From: Paenibacillus nanensis
GTDB taxonomy: Bacteria; Bacillota; Bacilli; Paenibacillales; Paenibacillaceae
Direction: 5' to 3'
Assembly (NCBI RefSeq): GCF_003583765.1
Contig: NZ_QXQA01000015.1
Span: 1-64,000 of the forward strand
DNA length: 64,000 nucleotides
In this document: positions 1 to 8,088 of the stretch, one piece after another
Position numbering within the stretch: position 1 is the stretch's first letter
How the letters are laid out: each line of letters starts with the position of its first letter
Notes under the pieces: generated by a model
What the model was told of the DNA's origin: nothing
What the model saw: the letters and a program-made list of their open reading frames with translations, nothing else
The model's database searches: none
Translations under genes and position numbers: made by a program

Positions 1-273
1 TTACCTCACCAACTAGCTAATGCGCCGCAGGTCCATCTGTAAGCGACAGATCGCTCCGTCTTTCCCGAGTCGGCCATGCGACCAACTCGCGTATCCGGTA
101 TTAGCATTCGTTTCCGAATGTTATCCCGGTCTTACAGGCAGGTTACCTACGTGTTACTCACCCGTCCGCCGCTAAGCATCGTGAAAGCAAGCTTTCACGA
201 TGCTCCGCTCGACTTGCATGTATTAGGCACGCCGCCAGCGTTCGTCCTGAGCCAGGATCAAACTCTCCATAAA
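1..273 (-). rRNA. 16S ribosomal RNA, 5' part (continues off the left edge)
   Basis: Reading the minus strand, AGAGTTTGATCCTGGCTCAG, the universal 5' segment of bacterial 16S rRNA, lies at about 248-267, and the conserved helices that follow continue to the window edge. Only about the first 270 nucleotides of the gene are present. The mature 5' end is set by analogy with Bacillales 16S, where a TTTAT-type sequence precedes the GGAGAG segment, so the boundary is good to a few bases. The upstream leader and tandem promoters make this the start of a leftward rRNA operon. Confidence 0.97.
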
Positions 274-492
274 GGATTTTTCGCAATCGGCGCTAGCCGA
301 TAAGAAAAGATCCAGGTGTTTGATTGCTCATTACGTTTGTTGCTTGAAGCTTTTCGCATCGGCTAAAGCCGAGTACGAAAACTTCTTATATCTATTAACT
401 CGTTACCGAATTAACAGGGCAGTTTCGCTCGTTGTTCAGTTTTCAAAGAACAATCTTTTCTTTCGTTGCCGACCGCCTATTTCGTGGCCGGA
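274..492 (-). other. rRNA operon leader
   Basis: This is the transcribed leader between the rrn promoters and 16S. On the minus strand it contains GTTCTTTGAAAACTGAAC at about 436-453, a leader element common upstream of 16S in Bacillus and Paenibacillus. It also has inverted segments around 285-305 and 350-375 (TCGGCTAGCGCCGA and a run containing TCGGCTTTAGCCGA) that can form processing-stem hairpins. No open reading frame here looks genuine. Confidence 0.75.
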
Positions 493-497
493 CTAAT

Positions 498-527
498 AAT
501 ATATCACGAATCGTTACATGAAATCAA
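498..527 (-). promoter_or_regulatory. rrn promoter P2 (proximal)
   Basis: On the minus strand a -35 TTGATT (527-522) and a -10 TATATT (503-498) are separated by 18 bp. The sequence after the -10 (TATTAGTCCGGCC) resembles that of the distal promoter, so the two are probably duplicates. Position just upstream of the 16S leader supports the assignment. Confidence 0.65.
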
Positions 528-592
528 CTGGAAATTGATGCCGTTCGATTCGTTTCTCATTTCAGAACCGCTTGTCTCGCGGCCGGAGTTAT

Positions 593-621
593 AATATATC
601 ATTCTGACTACCGAGGTGCAA
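593..621 (-). promoter_or_regulatory. rrn promoter P1 (distal)
   Basis: On the minus strand a -35 TTGCAC (621-616) and a -10 TATATT (598-593) lie 17 bp apart, about 95 bp upstream of P2. Tandem sigma-A promoters are normal for Bacillales rRNA operons. The GATATATTAT core and a following CCGGCC are shared with P2. Confidence 0.65.
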
Positions 622-907
622 CAGGTAATGTTTTCCTCATAGGCATATGCTGTCCCCATTATGCGGGTCACTTGCTCCATTTTGCTAAAACTGCTGTCCG
701 AAACATCGCGATTGCCATCACAGAAGCAGCTACTACACAACTGAGGAAAGCTCTTCAAAAGCACCTTATCCATGCGTTAAAGCCTTCAGGCAATATCTTA
801 TGAACGCGGTCTATACCCATCGTATCAATTGGTTAAACTACTTGCAACTGACCTGAAAAACGCACACAAAGCTCTGAATATGTGATGCAGAGATGCGCAT
901 GTCCCAG

Positions 908-926
908 ATGCATGCATGCATGCATG
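908..926. repeat. short ATGC tandem repeat
   Basis: Four and a half copies of the tetranucleotide ATGC lie in the 400-base spacer between the rrn promoters and the first coding gene. The rest of 622-1017 shows no coding potential that I trust; it presumably holds the promoter of the gene starting at 1018. Confidence 0.7.
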
Positions 927-1017
927 AAATAAGGACGAATGGAATTATTGCAAGACATAACGGAAAGAGTAAATATGAATGATTAAATGCGATGCGTGAA
1001 AAAAGGAATGCGAACTA

Positions 1018-1500
1018 ATGAGCACTCGAAATATTCAAAACGAAAAAGAAACGTTCCAGTCTCGTTCCTGCCAAAGCCGGAATCTATGGTCAGGTATACT
1101 AATCGGCTTGGGGTTAGTGGCCTTTATTGATGAAGCTGTTTTTCATCAGCTGCTTCATTGGCATCATTTCTTTGACAAATCAACCTTAGCGATCGGCTTG
1201 ATTTCCGATGGTTTGTTTCATGCGTTTAGCTGGTTTTCATCAATTGGCGGTATGTTTCTGTTAGCGGAGCTTCGCACATCGAATGTTTGGAAACCTCAAA
1301 GATGGGTTGGCGGGGTCTTACTAGGTGGCGGCTTATTCCAATTATATGACGGAATCATTCAGCACAAGCTTATGCAGCTTCACCAAATCCGTTATGTAAA
1401 ACATGTATTTGTATATGATCTTCTCTGGAATGTAATTGCCGCTGCAATGATTGTACTAGGGGTTATATTCATCACCCGATCAATGAAAGGCAACAGATAG
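1018..1500 (+). CDS. DUF2243-family membrane protein
   Basis: A 160-residue integral membrane protein with about four hydrophobic segments (near residues 25-42, 60-83, 95-112 and 132-153). Histidines are clustered (QLLHWHHFF near residue 45) and the segment YDGIIQHKLMQLHQI near residue 110 is typical of the DUF2243 family. Family function is unknown; the histidines suggest heme or metal association, which is inference. AAAGGA lies 11 bases ahead of the ATG. The CtaG-like gene starts 13 bases after the stop, a pairing common in Gram-positive genomes and pointing to respiratory oxidase assembly. Confidence 0.85.
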   Translation: MSTRNIQNEKETFQSRSCQSRNLWSGILIGLGLVAFIDEAVFHQLLHWHHFFDKSTLAIGLISDGLFHAFSWFSSIGGMFLLAELRTSNVWKPQRWVGGVLLGGGLFQLYDGIIQHKLMQLHQIRYVKHVFVYDLLWNVIAAAMIVLGVIFITRSMKGNR

Positions 1501-1513
1501 GAGATAAATAATC

Positions 1514-2287
1514 TTGAGCATGGAACACATACAGCATGTGCACGTGAATTGGACTTCGTTCGTCCTCCTCATGTTGTTTTTCGTTGCTTTCACAGCTTAC
1601 ACTGCTGCCGTAGCACGATCAAACCTCCACTATAAGCCATGGCCGATGAGCCGATACATTTGCTGGATAATAGGTATGCTGACCGCAGTTTCTGCAGTCT
1701 TTGGCCCTCTTGCACTTCTTGCTCACACGAATTTTTCTGCCCATATGGTATGCCATTTGCTTCTCGGCATGATCTCCCCTCTTTTTGTCGCCTTATCAAC
1801 GCCAATATCATTGCTCCTACGAACGTTAAAAGTGAACTCAGCTCGACGGTTTGTACGGTTTCTAAAATGCCGGCCGCTGCGGTTCGTAAGCCATCCACTT
1901 ACAGCTTCCGTCCTCAATGTAGGAGGATTATGGGCTCTATATACAACAAATATATATAGGGACATGCATCAATATCCAATTCTCTATCTGGTTATCCACG
2001 TACATATTTGGTTGGCAGGCTTGTTTTTCACGGTATCGATCATCTACTTAGACCCTCCCTCTCATCGTCATAGCTTCATATTCCGTGCCGGCGTTTTCGT
2101 ACTAGCATTTTCGGCCCACGCAATATTATCTAAATACATTTATGTCCATTCTCCGGCAGGAGTAACTCAAGAGCAAGCAGAGATTGGAGGAATGGTTATG
2201 TATTACGGCGGCGATGTGGTCGAAATTGCTTTAATCTGTGTCTTTTGCTGGCAGTGGTTTAGACGGTCAAAAGTTTTACGTTACTGA
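1514..2287 (+). CDS. Cytochrome c oxidase assembly factor CtaG-like (caa3_CtaG)
   Basis: A 257-residue polytopic membrane protein with about seven hydrophobic helices. Its conserved histidines include AHMVCHLLLGMISPL near residue 80 and HVHIWLAGLFF near residue 160, as in the caa3_CtaG family. Family members are thought to help mature the CuA or CuB centre of the caa3 oxidase in the cytoplasmic membrane. The chosen start is TTG at 1514, 11 bases after AGGAG; an in-frame ATG at 1520 would lie too far from that site. It forms an operon with the DUF2243 gene. A hairpin terminator follows at 2311. Confidence 0.85.
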   Translation: MSMEHIQHVHVNWTSFVLLMLFFVAFTAYTAAVARSNLHYKPWPMSRYICWIIGMLTAVSAVFGPLALLAHTNFSAHMVCHLLLGMISPLFVALSTPISLLLRTLKVNSARRFVRFLKCRPLRFVSHPLTASVLNVGGLWALYTTNIYRDMHQYPILYLVIHVHIWLAGLFFTVSIIYLDPPSHRHSFIFRAGVFVLAFSAHAILSKYIYVHSPAGVTQEQAEIGGMVMYYGGDVVEIALICVFCWQWFRRSKVLRY

Positions 2288-2310
2288 TAATAGGTCAAAC
2301 AAATAATGAA

Positions 2311-2338
2311 GCCCGTGCCTTTCTACAAAGACGCGGGC
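2311..2338. terminator. Hairpin terminator between convergent genes
   Basis: GCCCGTG pairs with CGCGGGC (one T-G wobble), with an inner CTTT/AAAG extension. It sits between the stop at 2287 on the plus strand and the stop at 2373 on the minus strand, so it can serve both. The T-tract is weak on either side. Confidence 0.55.
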
Positions 2339-2372
2339 CTGATTTCTATTTATCGCGATACCGTTCCGATAA

Positions 2373-2687
2373 CTATTCGTCGGCAAATTGGACAGAGACT
2401 ATATCAATGCTAAGCGGAGATGTCTCTCGTACTGTACCTGTGTATTCAACTTCTATTGTGTCCCCAACTTTAAATACGACTTCGCTATTTACCGAAAGGT
2501 CAACATAAACACTCCTGCCGGATTTTAGAATGTCTCCTTCAACGATATTGACCAAGGCGGACGCACCGTTGATTTCTTCAATCGTCCCTTTGAAAGTTGC
2601 TTTTCCTGCATCCGAACCGCAAGCAAACAAAAATGTGCATAACAGCACCATCAAAAAAACAGTAAATGTGGTTTTCATATTACTCAC
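2373..2687 (-). CDS. Small lipoprotein, DUF3221-like
   Basis: A 104-residue secreted lipoprotein. The N-terminus is a signal peptide ending in the lipobox LFAC, with Cys23 as the likely lipidation site. The remaining 80 residues look like a small beta-barrel (TFKGTIEEINGASALVNI and later IEVEYTGTVRE), which resembles the OB-like DUF3221/YobA type; this family match is tentative. The start chosen is GTG at 2687 because GGGAG lies 7 bases upstream; ATG at 2678 is the alternative. It follows a tiny membrane-protein gene by 4 bases and is probably cotranscribed with it. Confidence 0.7.
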   Translation of the reverse strand: MSNMKTTFTVFLMVLLCTFLFACGSDAGKATFKGTIEEINGASALVNIVEGDILKSGRSVYVDLSVNSEVVFKVGDTIEVEYTGTVRETSPLSIDIVSVQFADE

Positions 2688-2691
2688 TGGA

Positions 2692-2850
2692 TCACTCCCG
2701 CCTATTATTATTTTTACTTGAAAGCATTTTGGCGATGTACAAGAGGAGTCCAAAAATGGCTCCGCCCAGCAAAACAAGCCCTGTTTCACCTAGAAATAAA
2801 AGAAGGTACGCAATGACCATACCTAAAAGAATAAACCCGACCATCTTCAT
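2692..2850 (-). CDS. Tiny membrane protein, unknown function
   Basis: A 52-residue protein made of two hydrophobic segments (residues 3-20 and 22-41) joined by GETG, ending in a basic, Asn-rich tail. The start is ATG at 2850, placed 4 bases after GGGGGAAG; the longer frame from 2874 lacks a comparable site. It is the first gene of a pair with the lipoprotein at 2373. I do not recognise a family. Confidence 0.6.
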   Translation of the reverse strand: MKMVGFILLGMVIAYLLLFLGETGLVLLGGAIFGLLLYIAKMLSSKNNNRRE

Positions 2851-2950
2851 CGCGCTTCCCCCATTCCGTTTCAACCGTATACCTCAATCATCTACCTTAG
2901 TAGTGTTGAATGAATCCACTTGCCAGGCATGTACGCTTGAAGCACCTCTT

Positions 2951-3370
2951 TTACTTTTCATATTGCGTTATGTTCATGGTCTCCCTTTTGTCTTCCCATT
3001 CCAAGATGACCCGCATTTTTTCTTCAGGTTTTCCAACAATGCCTTGTATGAGATCTTCATCAAATTCAACATTAAAATAGGCTGTATCGATTTGATCAAA
3101 ATGAAGGGTTTCTGCAATGCTCCCAATTGACGTGCCGTACGAAAACACGATTCTTTTGGTTTCCAGCAATTCAGTAATCTTGCCTTTATAGTAGAAGTCC
3201 ACTGAAACCGTATTGTTCCCCGATCGCTTTGAATCCGTATGGTATTGAAATGTCCAATTTTCACTTTCGCCATAAAACATAATCTCCAGTGGCTTTGGCT
3301 CATTTCTTGAACATCCCGAAATAACGGTCACCAAGGCACATGCCGCGAGAAACGCCCTTAACCCATTCAT
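2951..3370 (-). CDS. Putative lipoprotein, unknown function
   Basis: A 139-residue protein with a signal peptide and lipobox ISGC (Cys20), so likely anchored to the outer face of the membrane. The mature part is beta-rich and acidic (ENWTFQYHTD, VSVDFYYKGKITELLE). No family is recognised. ATG at 3370 is chosen; an adjoining GTG at 3373 is equally close to the GGGGGTG motif. The next minus-strand gene upstream is the P-loop ATPase at 3409. Confidence 0.65.
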   Translation of the reverse strand: MNGLRAFLAACALVTVISGCSRNEPKPLEIMFYGESENWTFQYHTDSKRSGNNTVSVDFYYKGKITELLETKRIVFSYGTSIGSIAETLHFDQIDTAYFNVEFDEDLIQGIVGKPEEKMRVILEWEDKRETMNITQYEK

Positions 3371-3408
3371 CACCGAAAACACCCCCAATATGTTAGGGAA
3401 ATCGAGGA

Positions 3409-3927
3409 TTATTTTTTCTGCCCAAAATCAGAACGAGGCACCCCGTCTATTCGGCTGCCACTATCTCTTAACCTGATCACTTTCTCATTGTATCGTGTCA
3501 ACTTGGCTTCAAAGTCTTTTCTACTTTGCTCGAAATCTTTCGTCCACTTATACATCAGCTTCAACATCGTGAAATCCGGCTTGTAGTGGCATTTCTCAAT
3601 ACCTAGTTTTTGCTTAATAAACCTTATAAAAATTCTGATCTTTCGTTTCCATAATGGAGGATCCAGAAAAATGACGGTATCCGCCATTTCATATAAACAT
3701 TGATAGGAATCTCTATCTGTTCCTTCAAATATCCAAGTTCCTTTTTTATCAATCTCCATGATTACGTTGAGCTGTTCTTCGGCAGTACGTTTATAGCGCC
3801 CCATTGGCGTATTCGAGTGGACGATGGAGTCAAGCTCATACCAAGGCACGTTTATGATTTGAGATAAGCGTTTGGCCAATGTTGTTTTCCCGCTAGCAAC
3901 GATTCCAATAATGAAAATTTTTTTCAT
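3409..3927 (-). CDS. P-loop nucleotide kinase, topology-modulation-like
   Basis: A 172-residue cytoplasmic ATPase. Walker A GIVASGKTT lies at residues 8-16, followed by a kinase-like core with a WYELDSIVHS segment near residue 30 and an arginine-rich lid (PPLWKRKIRIFIRF) near residue 90. The layout matches small adenylate-kinase-like proteins often annotated DNA topology modulation or FlaR-like; the true substrate of this family is not established. It starts 6 bases after the stop of the acetyltransferase gene, so the two are cotranscribed, with only a weak ribosome-binding site of its own. Confidence 0.75.
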   Translation of the reverse strand: MKKIFIIGIVASGKTTLAKRLSQIINVPWYELDSIVHSNTPMGRYKRTAEEQLNVIMEIDKKGTWIFEGTDRDSYQCLYEMADTVIFLDPPLWKRKIRIFIRFIKQKLGIEKCHYKPDFTMLKLMYKWTKDFEQSRKDFEAKLTRYNEKVIRLRDSGSRIDGVPRSDFGQKK

Positions 3928-3933
3928 CCCTGG

Positions 3934-4410
3934 TTATGCTCTTTTGCCGATATCCGTATTGCCGCTCTTCTTCAGCTCAAGGTGCAGCAGAGGGAAAGGA
4001 CGGCCAGAAGAATCAAGTTCCGACCTCCCAATCTGAACAAAACCAAGCCGTTCGTAGAATCCGCACGCACCTGTATTCTGCTCATTCACATCAACTCTAA
4101 TATTTCCGCCTTTTAGCGTTTCAACTTGTTTGATTAACCGGCGACCTACACCTCTTCCATGGTAATTAGGATCCACGAATAACATTTCTATTTTTGATCC
4201 GTCAATTCCGATAAATCCAACCGGCTCTTGATCTTCGTTTAATTCAACCCATATCTCGACCTCTTGTAATGCTCCATTTCGAACCATTTCATAGTAGAAT
4301 GCAATATCCGCTTCCGTCAGAAAGGAATGAGTTTGAACGACAGCCCGATGCCAAATATCTACCAGCTTGTCATGATCATGTGCGTGATACGGAACAATCT
4401 TCGTTATCAT
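3934..4410 (-). CDS. GNAT-family N-acetyltransferase
   Basis: A 158-residue GNAT enzyme that transfers acetyl from acetyl-CoA to an unknown amine. The acetyl-CoA loop motif is clear in FVDPNYHGRGVGRRLIKQ (about residues 78-95), and the C-terminal beta-bulge region NEQNTGACGFYERLGF near residue 110 is typical. TATGGAGG precedes the ATG by 7 bases. It lies upstream of the P-loop kinase gene in the same transcript. Substrate cannot be read from sequence. Confidence 0.85.
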   Translation of the reverse strand: MITKIVPYHAHDHDKLVDIWHRAVVQTHSFLTEADIAFYYEMVRNGALQEVEIWVELNEDQEPVGFIGIDGSKIEMLFVDPNYHGRGVGRRLIKQVETLKGGNIRVDVNEQNTGACGFYERLGFVQIGRSELDSSGRPFPLLHLELKKSGNTDIGKRA

Positions 4411-4430
4411 TCGATTTCCTCCATAATTAA

Positions 4431-5171
4431 TTAATTAATGTTATTAATAAACGCGAATTGCCCGGCATCATACCTGTATTCCTCTATTAACTTTGAATTT
4501 TCATGGGACACGAGGAAAATACCTGTATTATCGACATTTACGTTTGTTGCATGTAATGCCTCATTTACGTTCGTCACCCATATGTCGCTGTTATCAAACG
4601 TATATAGATGGACTTGCATAGGAGCGCCATGGGTCGAAACGATTTCTTGAACACCATTCTTGTCGAGATCCAGGATCTCGGCATGCCCTGTGTCTACCGT
4701 TAAGAATGGATAAATTTTATTTTGCTCGAGTAGATAATAGTTTTGTACGGGGGCGTTCGCGCCGAAAGTGCCTTTAATGCACAACAGTGTTCTGCCATTT
4801 AGTGTTAACTCTTTAATGGAAAGGATCTCGTCGTCCATGTGCGAATAAAGCCCGCCGACGATACCTAAATCATATTGGTTTTCCGTTGTCTCATAGGCTC
4901 CGTAGACATGTTCAAGATCGTCCTTTTTCGAGTAAAGATATACGGTTCCCCCAGAAACATTCACTTTTTTAACAACTGAAGTTGCAGTAAAACTAGCGTT
5001 CTCACGAATTTGTTGATTATTGATTACCTTTTTGATAGGAAGCTCCACTATTTTTTTATTCATTGAGGAGGAATGATTGGATGCTGCATGATTAGTAAGA
5101 TTGGTCTCGCTGCTGCATCCGGATAAAAGGAAAACGCTAATAAGAAATGGCATCCATAACAAGCTTCTCAT
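4431..5171 (-). CDS. Lipoprotein with VCBS/FG-GAP-like repeat region
   Basis: A 246-residue lipoprotein: signal peptide with lipobox LSGC (Cys19), a Ser/Asn-rich linker, then a beta-rich domain. The acidic segment ILDLDKNGVQEIVSTHG near residue 180 resembles a calcium-binding FG-GAP/VCBS loop, so part of a beta-propeller is possible. GGGTGATT precedes the ATG. Function is unknown. It stands alone between the acetyltransferase pair and a small membrane protein. Confidence 0.65.
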   Translation of the reverse strand: MRSLLWMPFLISVFLLSGCSSETNLTNHAASNHSSSMNKKIVELPIKKVINNQQIRENASFTATSVVKKVNVSGGTVYLYSKKDDLEHVYGAYETTENQYDLGIVGGLYSHMDDEILSIKELTLNGRTLLCIKGTFGANAPVQNYYLLEQNKIYPFLTVDTGHAEILDLDKNGVQEIVSTHGAPMQVHLYTFDNSDIWVTNVNEALHATNVNVDNTGIFLVSHENSKLIEEYRYDAGQFAFINNIN

Positions 5172-5283
5172 TTAATCACCCGTTGTATCGTTGAATATCC
5201 TGTTAAAAGAAAGATAGAATGTCTAGACCTCAAGCGTAATACTTCTGTTCAAGCGCAGCGGCTAATTTCATTATTTCTATTCA

Positions 5284-5535
5284 TTATGAACAGCAGCTTA
5301 CCGCCTTTTCGACTTCCTTTTCAGGGATCAAAATGCTGCCGAATTTATCCGTCTGATAAGGAATATTGTTCGCTTTAAGACGACTGAGAAGCGCCATACG
5401 CAGTTCCGAATTCATCCCATCTGCGGAAGCATACATCACGTAATGAACCGACGGCTTGTTAGCATAATAAGCCCAGCCGGCTCCGCCTACAAATAGGACG
5501 ATGAGGAGTAGAAATAACGGCTTTTTCACTGGCAT
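5284..5535 (-). CDS. Single-pass membrane protein, unknown function
   Basis: An 83-residue protein with one transmembrane segment (residues 6-23) and a 60-residue extracytoplasmic part ending in Cys-Cys-Ser. The segment MNSELRMALLSRLKANNIPY followed by DKFGSILIPEKEVEKAV resembles the small alpha-beta substrate-sensing folds found in some inner-membrane secretion proteins, but no confident family match is possible. The start is ATG at 5535, 6 bases after GGGAGG; the longer frame from 5565 includes that site as codons. Confidence 0.6.
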   Translation of the reverse strand: MPVKKPLFLLLIVLFVGGAGWAYYANKPSVHYVMYASADGMNSELRMALLSRLKANNIPYQTDKFGSILIPEKEVEKAVSCCS

Positions 5536-5743
5536 CTGACTCCTCCCTAAGGAGACATTCTTCATAAGATAGGAGCAAAATTCTCCACAAATAGTAAACG
5601 GTTCGTACCCAAAATTTGTTGCGCAATAAGTCTTTCCGATTACCAGCGATTTCTAATTGGACGATCGGTTCTGGTTAAGCAACCACGCTTATGCCCCAGG
5701 TGTAACATAGCATATTTTATCCTTGAATTGGGGAGTGAGCACC

Positions 5744-6427
5744 TTGAAAAAAAGAATAAGGGCTATTGTGCGAGGCGGAATTGATTTTGCCCTACAGTCC
5801 AGAAATAATAATGAAATTCAGTTGGAGCATTGCGGAGGGGCTCCGCAAACAAGCTTTGATGTGAATGCGATTCCTGACCGCACCCCAGTGACGTTGGTTC
5901 GGGGAAACACTCGAGTGAGGGCTATTGTTCGTGAGCCTGAAGGAACATTTGAGTGCAACTATAATGGGTTTACTGCCGGACAAAGTGTAGCTCGAAGGCT
6001 TCGGCTAACGGCTGGAGCGAGATACTCTTTCACCTATGACAGCCTAACGAATATGATACAGATTCGAAGAAAACCGGTTTCGACGGAGCGCGTTCGTGTC
6101 GTTTCAGATCCGGCTTATCTCGTGAATCAGATTGGCATTGGCGACGGCCTCAAAGCAAGGCTCGGTTACTACTTGCCGGACAGGACCGCAATTACGGTAA
6201 TAGGCGGAGGCACGCGCAAGCAGCTTCGAGTTAGAACGATCAGGGCTGGCTTTAACGAGCTGTTCAATTACGAAATCCGGCTTAATCCCCAAAATTTCAG
6301 GTTGTTCGGGCTTGGACGCCAGTCGGGCGTGTATTTTGTTTCTTATAATCAAATCAGCCGAATTCTCCGGTTTGGCGGGAGGACTGTTCTAAGGAGAAGG
6401 GTTGCCTCTCGCAAAAAGAAAAAATAG
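5744..6427 (+). CDS. Basic duplicated-domain protein, unknown function
   Basis: A 227-residue, strongly basic protein (tail RRRVASRKKKK). It appears to be two related halves of about 110 residues: each has RTPVTLVRGNTRVRAIVRE or RTAITVIGGGTRKQLRVRTI, then a beta-rich LRLTAGARYSFTYDS or FGLGRQSGVYFVSYN segment ending in an IQIRR or ILRFGGR strand. This looks like a tandem double-psi-barrel-like or SpoVT-like beta fold, but that is inference. TTG at 5744 is preferred, 9 bases after GGGGAG; GTG at 5735 would overlap the site. A terminator lies downstream. Confidence 0.6.
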   Translation: MKKRIRAIVRGGIDFALQSRNNNEIQLEHCGGAPQTSFDVNAIPDRTPVTLVRGNTRVRAIVREPEGTFECNYNGFTAGQSVARRLRLTAGARYSFTYDSLTNMIQIRRKPVSTERVRVVSDPAYLVNQIGIGDGLKARLGYYLPDRTAITVIGGGTRKQLRVRTIRAGFNELFNYEIRLNPQNFRLFGLGRQSGVYFVSYNQISRILRFGGRTVLRRRVASRKKKK

Positions 6428-6510
6428 ACCACACCGCCCCTCTGACAACGCGCATCATGGACAGTAACCTTATCATGGCGGAACTCCGCCGAAAATTACT
6501 TCAAATGCCA

Positions 6511-6546
6511 AAACGGCAGCCGTTCTTACAGTCGGCTGCCTTACGT
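6511..6546. terminator. Bidirectional hairpin terminator
   Basis: GGCAGCCG (6515-6522) pairs with CGGCTGCC (6533-6540). The minus-strand side continues GTTTTGG. It lies between convergent genes ending at 6427 and 6561. Confidence 0.65.
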
Positions 6547-6560
6547 CTTGTACTTTAAGC

Positions 6561-7511
6561 TTACTTCATCCCGTTAAGAAGCATCATGTCTAGACCAATT
6601 GCGCTGATCAGCATCCGCTCCTTCTTGTTTTGCAGCAGCTGCTGCGGCCAATCAACGAAGCCTCCGTCCCCGATACGAACGGATTGCCCTTTTATATTCA
6701 CGGAAATGTTAAACTGAAGTCCTTGGTAGTATTGGTTCTCTTCATTGTCTCTGCTCCCGGAAGCAACTACCTGAACGGACGATTGTCCTTTATCGTCCAT
6801 AACCCTTTGAATTAACCCGTCCGGATCTTTGTATCCGCTTCGTCGGGTATTCAATGTTATCTCGATCTCCGCATTGCAAATTGATTGAAAAATTTCTTGA
6901 TAAACGTGCATATGCTCCCATATCGCTTGTTTTTCGAAGCGGTAAGACCCTTTATCCTTTCCAGACGTCACCATGCAGAACACATGAAAATGCGAAAACA
7001 AGCCCGATGCATCGCCGAAATGCTGTGCCCTCACATGGCGATGCGTCGTAGAAAACCGGAGAAAATCCCCTTCATTGCTGGCTTTGCTGGATTTGATAAG
7101 GTCGCATATGTGCAGCGCAAGAAGATTCGTCGCATCCGCAACGGCTTCCGTCCCTCTTAGTGCGGATATAATCTTGTTTTGATCAGCAGGAGCAATGATG
7201 GAGCAAGAGCCTAATGGAGCTACGGGAGACAATTGAATTGGGGTGTAGGCATGCTTTTCGGCAATTTCCAGCACATCAATCTCAAGACGTTTCATCTCGA
7301 TGGGGTTCACGACAGCGGGATGGACAAACCGGTTCGATTGGTACCTTTTCATTAAGTCGCTGGCTGTAGACGCACGTATCCTTTCCCGAAACACTTCCAA
7401 CAATAGGGTGTTTAGATCCGAACTTGACACGCTTTCTGTCAAAAGCTGGAGTATATTATCCAGGCCCGCATCCCGAACGATCCGTTGAAGCTTTTCTGAA
7501 TTCGGAGACAT
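6561..7511 (-). CDS. Uncharacterised protein with class II synthetase-like motifs
   Basis: A 316-residue cytoplasmic protein. The middle has APLGSCSIIAPADQNKIISA and ALRGTEAVADATNLLALHIC (about residues 95-135) followed by STTHRHVRAQHFGDAS and a long strand with HFHVFCMVTSG. This R-x-H-x-x-x-Q arrangement and the following antiparallel strands recall motif 2 of class II aminoacyl-tRNA synthetase paralogues lacking a tRNA-binding domain; I infer this from pattern only. ATG at 7511 is chosen because GGGGGAGA precedes it by 4 bases and the longer frame would overlap the acetyltransferase gene. It is third in an operon after nitronate monooxygenase and a GNAT enzyme. Confidence 0.65.
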   Translation of the reverse strand: MSPNSEKLQRIVRDAGLDNILQLLTESVSSSDLNTLLLEVFRERIRASTASDLMKRYQSNRFVHPAVVNPIEMKRLEIDVLEIAEKHAYTPIQLSPVAPLGSCSIIAPADQNKIISALRGTEAVADATNLLALHICDLIKSSKASNEGDFLRFSTTHRHVRAQHFGDASGLFSHFHVFCMVTSGKDKGSYRFEKQAIWEHMHVYQEIFQSICNAEIEITLNTRRSGYKDPDGLIQRVMDDKGQSSVQVVASGSRDNEENQYYQGLQFNISVNIKGQSVRIGDGGFVDWPQQLLQNKKERMLISAIGLDMMLLNGMK

Positions 7512-7533
7512 TGTCTCTCCCCCTTTGATGAAT

Positions 7534-8073
7534 CTAAACAATTTCATTTGACACGTGAGACTGAATCGTTTCACCCGATATGAAAAAACGTAAGGACTTT
7601 GTAGGTAATTGGTTTCCGGCTATCCGCACATCACCAGTCTCGGTAATTGCCTTAATGTTCAATGATGATAAGAGTTTTGACCAGAATGTAACTGCCTTTA
7701 CATTGTGCTGAAACATCCCTATTTCGTAGTGACCCTGATGTTGTTTGAAAATATGCAACGCCGCTTCCCTTGCAACACCCTTCCCTCTATATTTCGGCAA
7801 AATAAACATTTCCTGAATCGAATAATCAATTCCGGAAGAAACATATGGAGGTGAAGTGACGAGAATGAAACCAGCAATCATCTTATCGGCCATAATGAGG
7901 TACGGATAGAGTCTAGGGTCCAAATAATAAGGAGAAATATCCTCTATGATGTATTTCCCTTCCGGTGTCACATCCTCCATCGAGTATGCAGACAGCTCAT
8001 ATAAATAATAGTTGTATAAATGGTGAAGCACGTTCGAGTCGGATTGCTTAATCGTTTTAAATGTAATATTCAT
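7534..8073 (-). CDS. GNAT-family N-acetyltransferase
   Basis: A 179-residue acetyltransferase with the acetyl-CoA loop in MFILPKYRGKGVAREAALHI (about residues 89-108) and the preceding beta-4 strand ending in QEMFI. The N-terminal NYYLYELSAYS segment is common in a group of Bacillales GNAT proteins of unknown substrate. The ATG follows GGAGG by 6 bases. It lies 15 bases after the nitronate monooxygenase gene and 22 bases before the next gene, so the three form an operon. Confidence 0.85.
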   Translation of the reverse strand: MNITFKTIKQSDSNVLHHLYNYYLYELSAYSMEDVTPEGKYIIEDISPYYLDPRLYPYLIMADKMIAGFILVTSPPYVSSGIDYSIQEMFILPKYRGKGVAREAALHIFKQHQGHYEIGMFQHNVKAVTFWSKLLSSLNIKAITETGDVRIAGNQLPTKSLRFFISGETIQSHVSNEIV

Positions 8074-8088
8074 TTAAGCACCTCCATC

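Noticed and set aside
504..773. 89-residue minus-strand frame over the rrn promoters
   Set aside because: It overlaps both rrn promoters, has no plausible protein composition and no ribosome-binding site.
3409..4410. Toxin-antitoxin pair of the acetyltransferase and P-loop kinase
   Set aside because: The GNAT enzyme has no adjacent DNA-binding antitoxin, and the kinase resembles metabolic or topology-modulation proteins.
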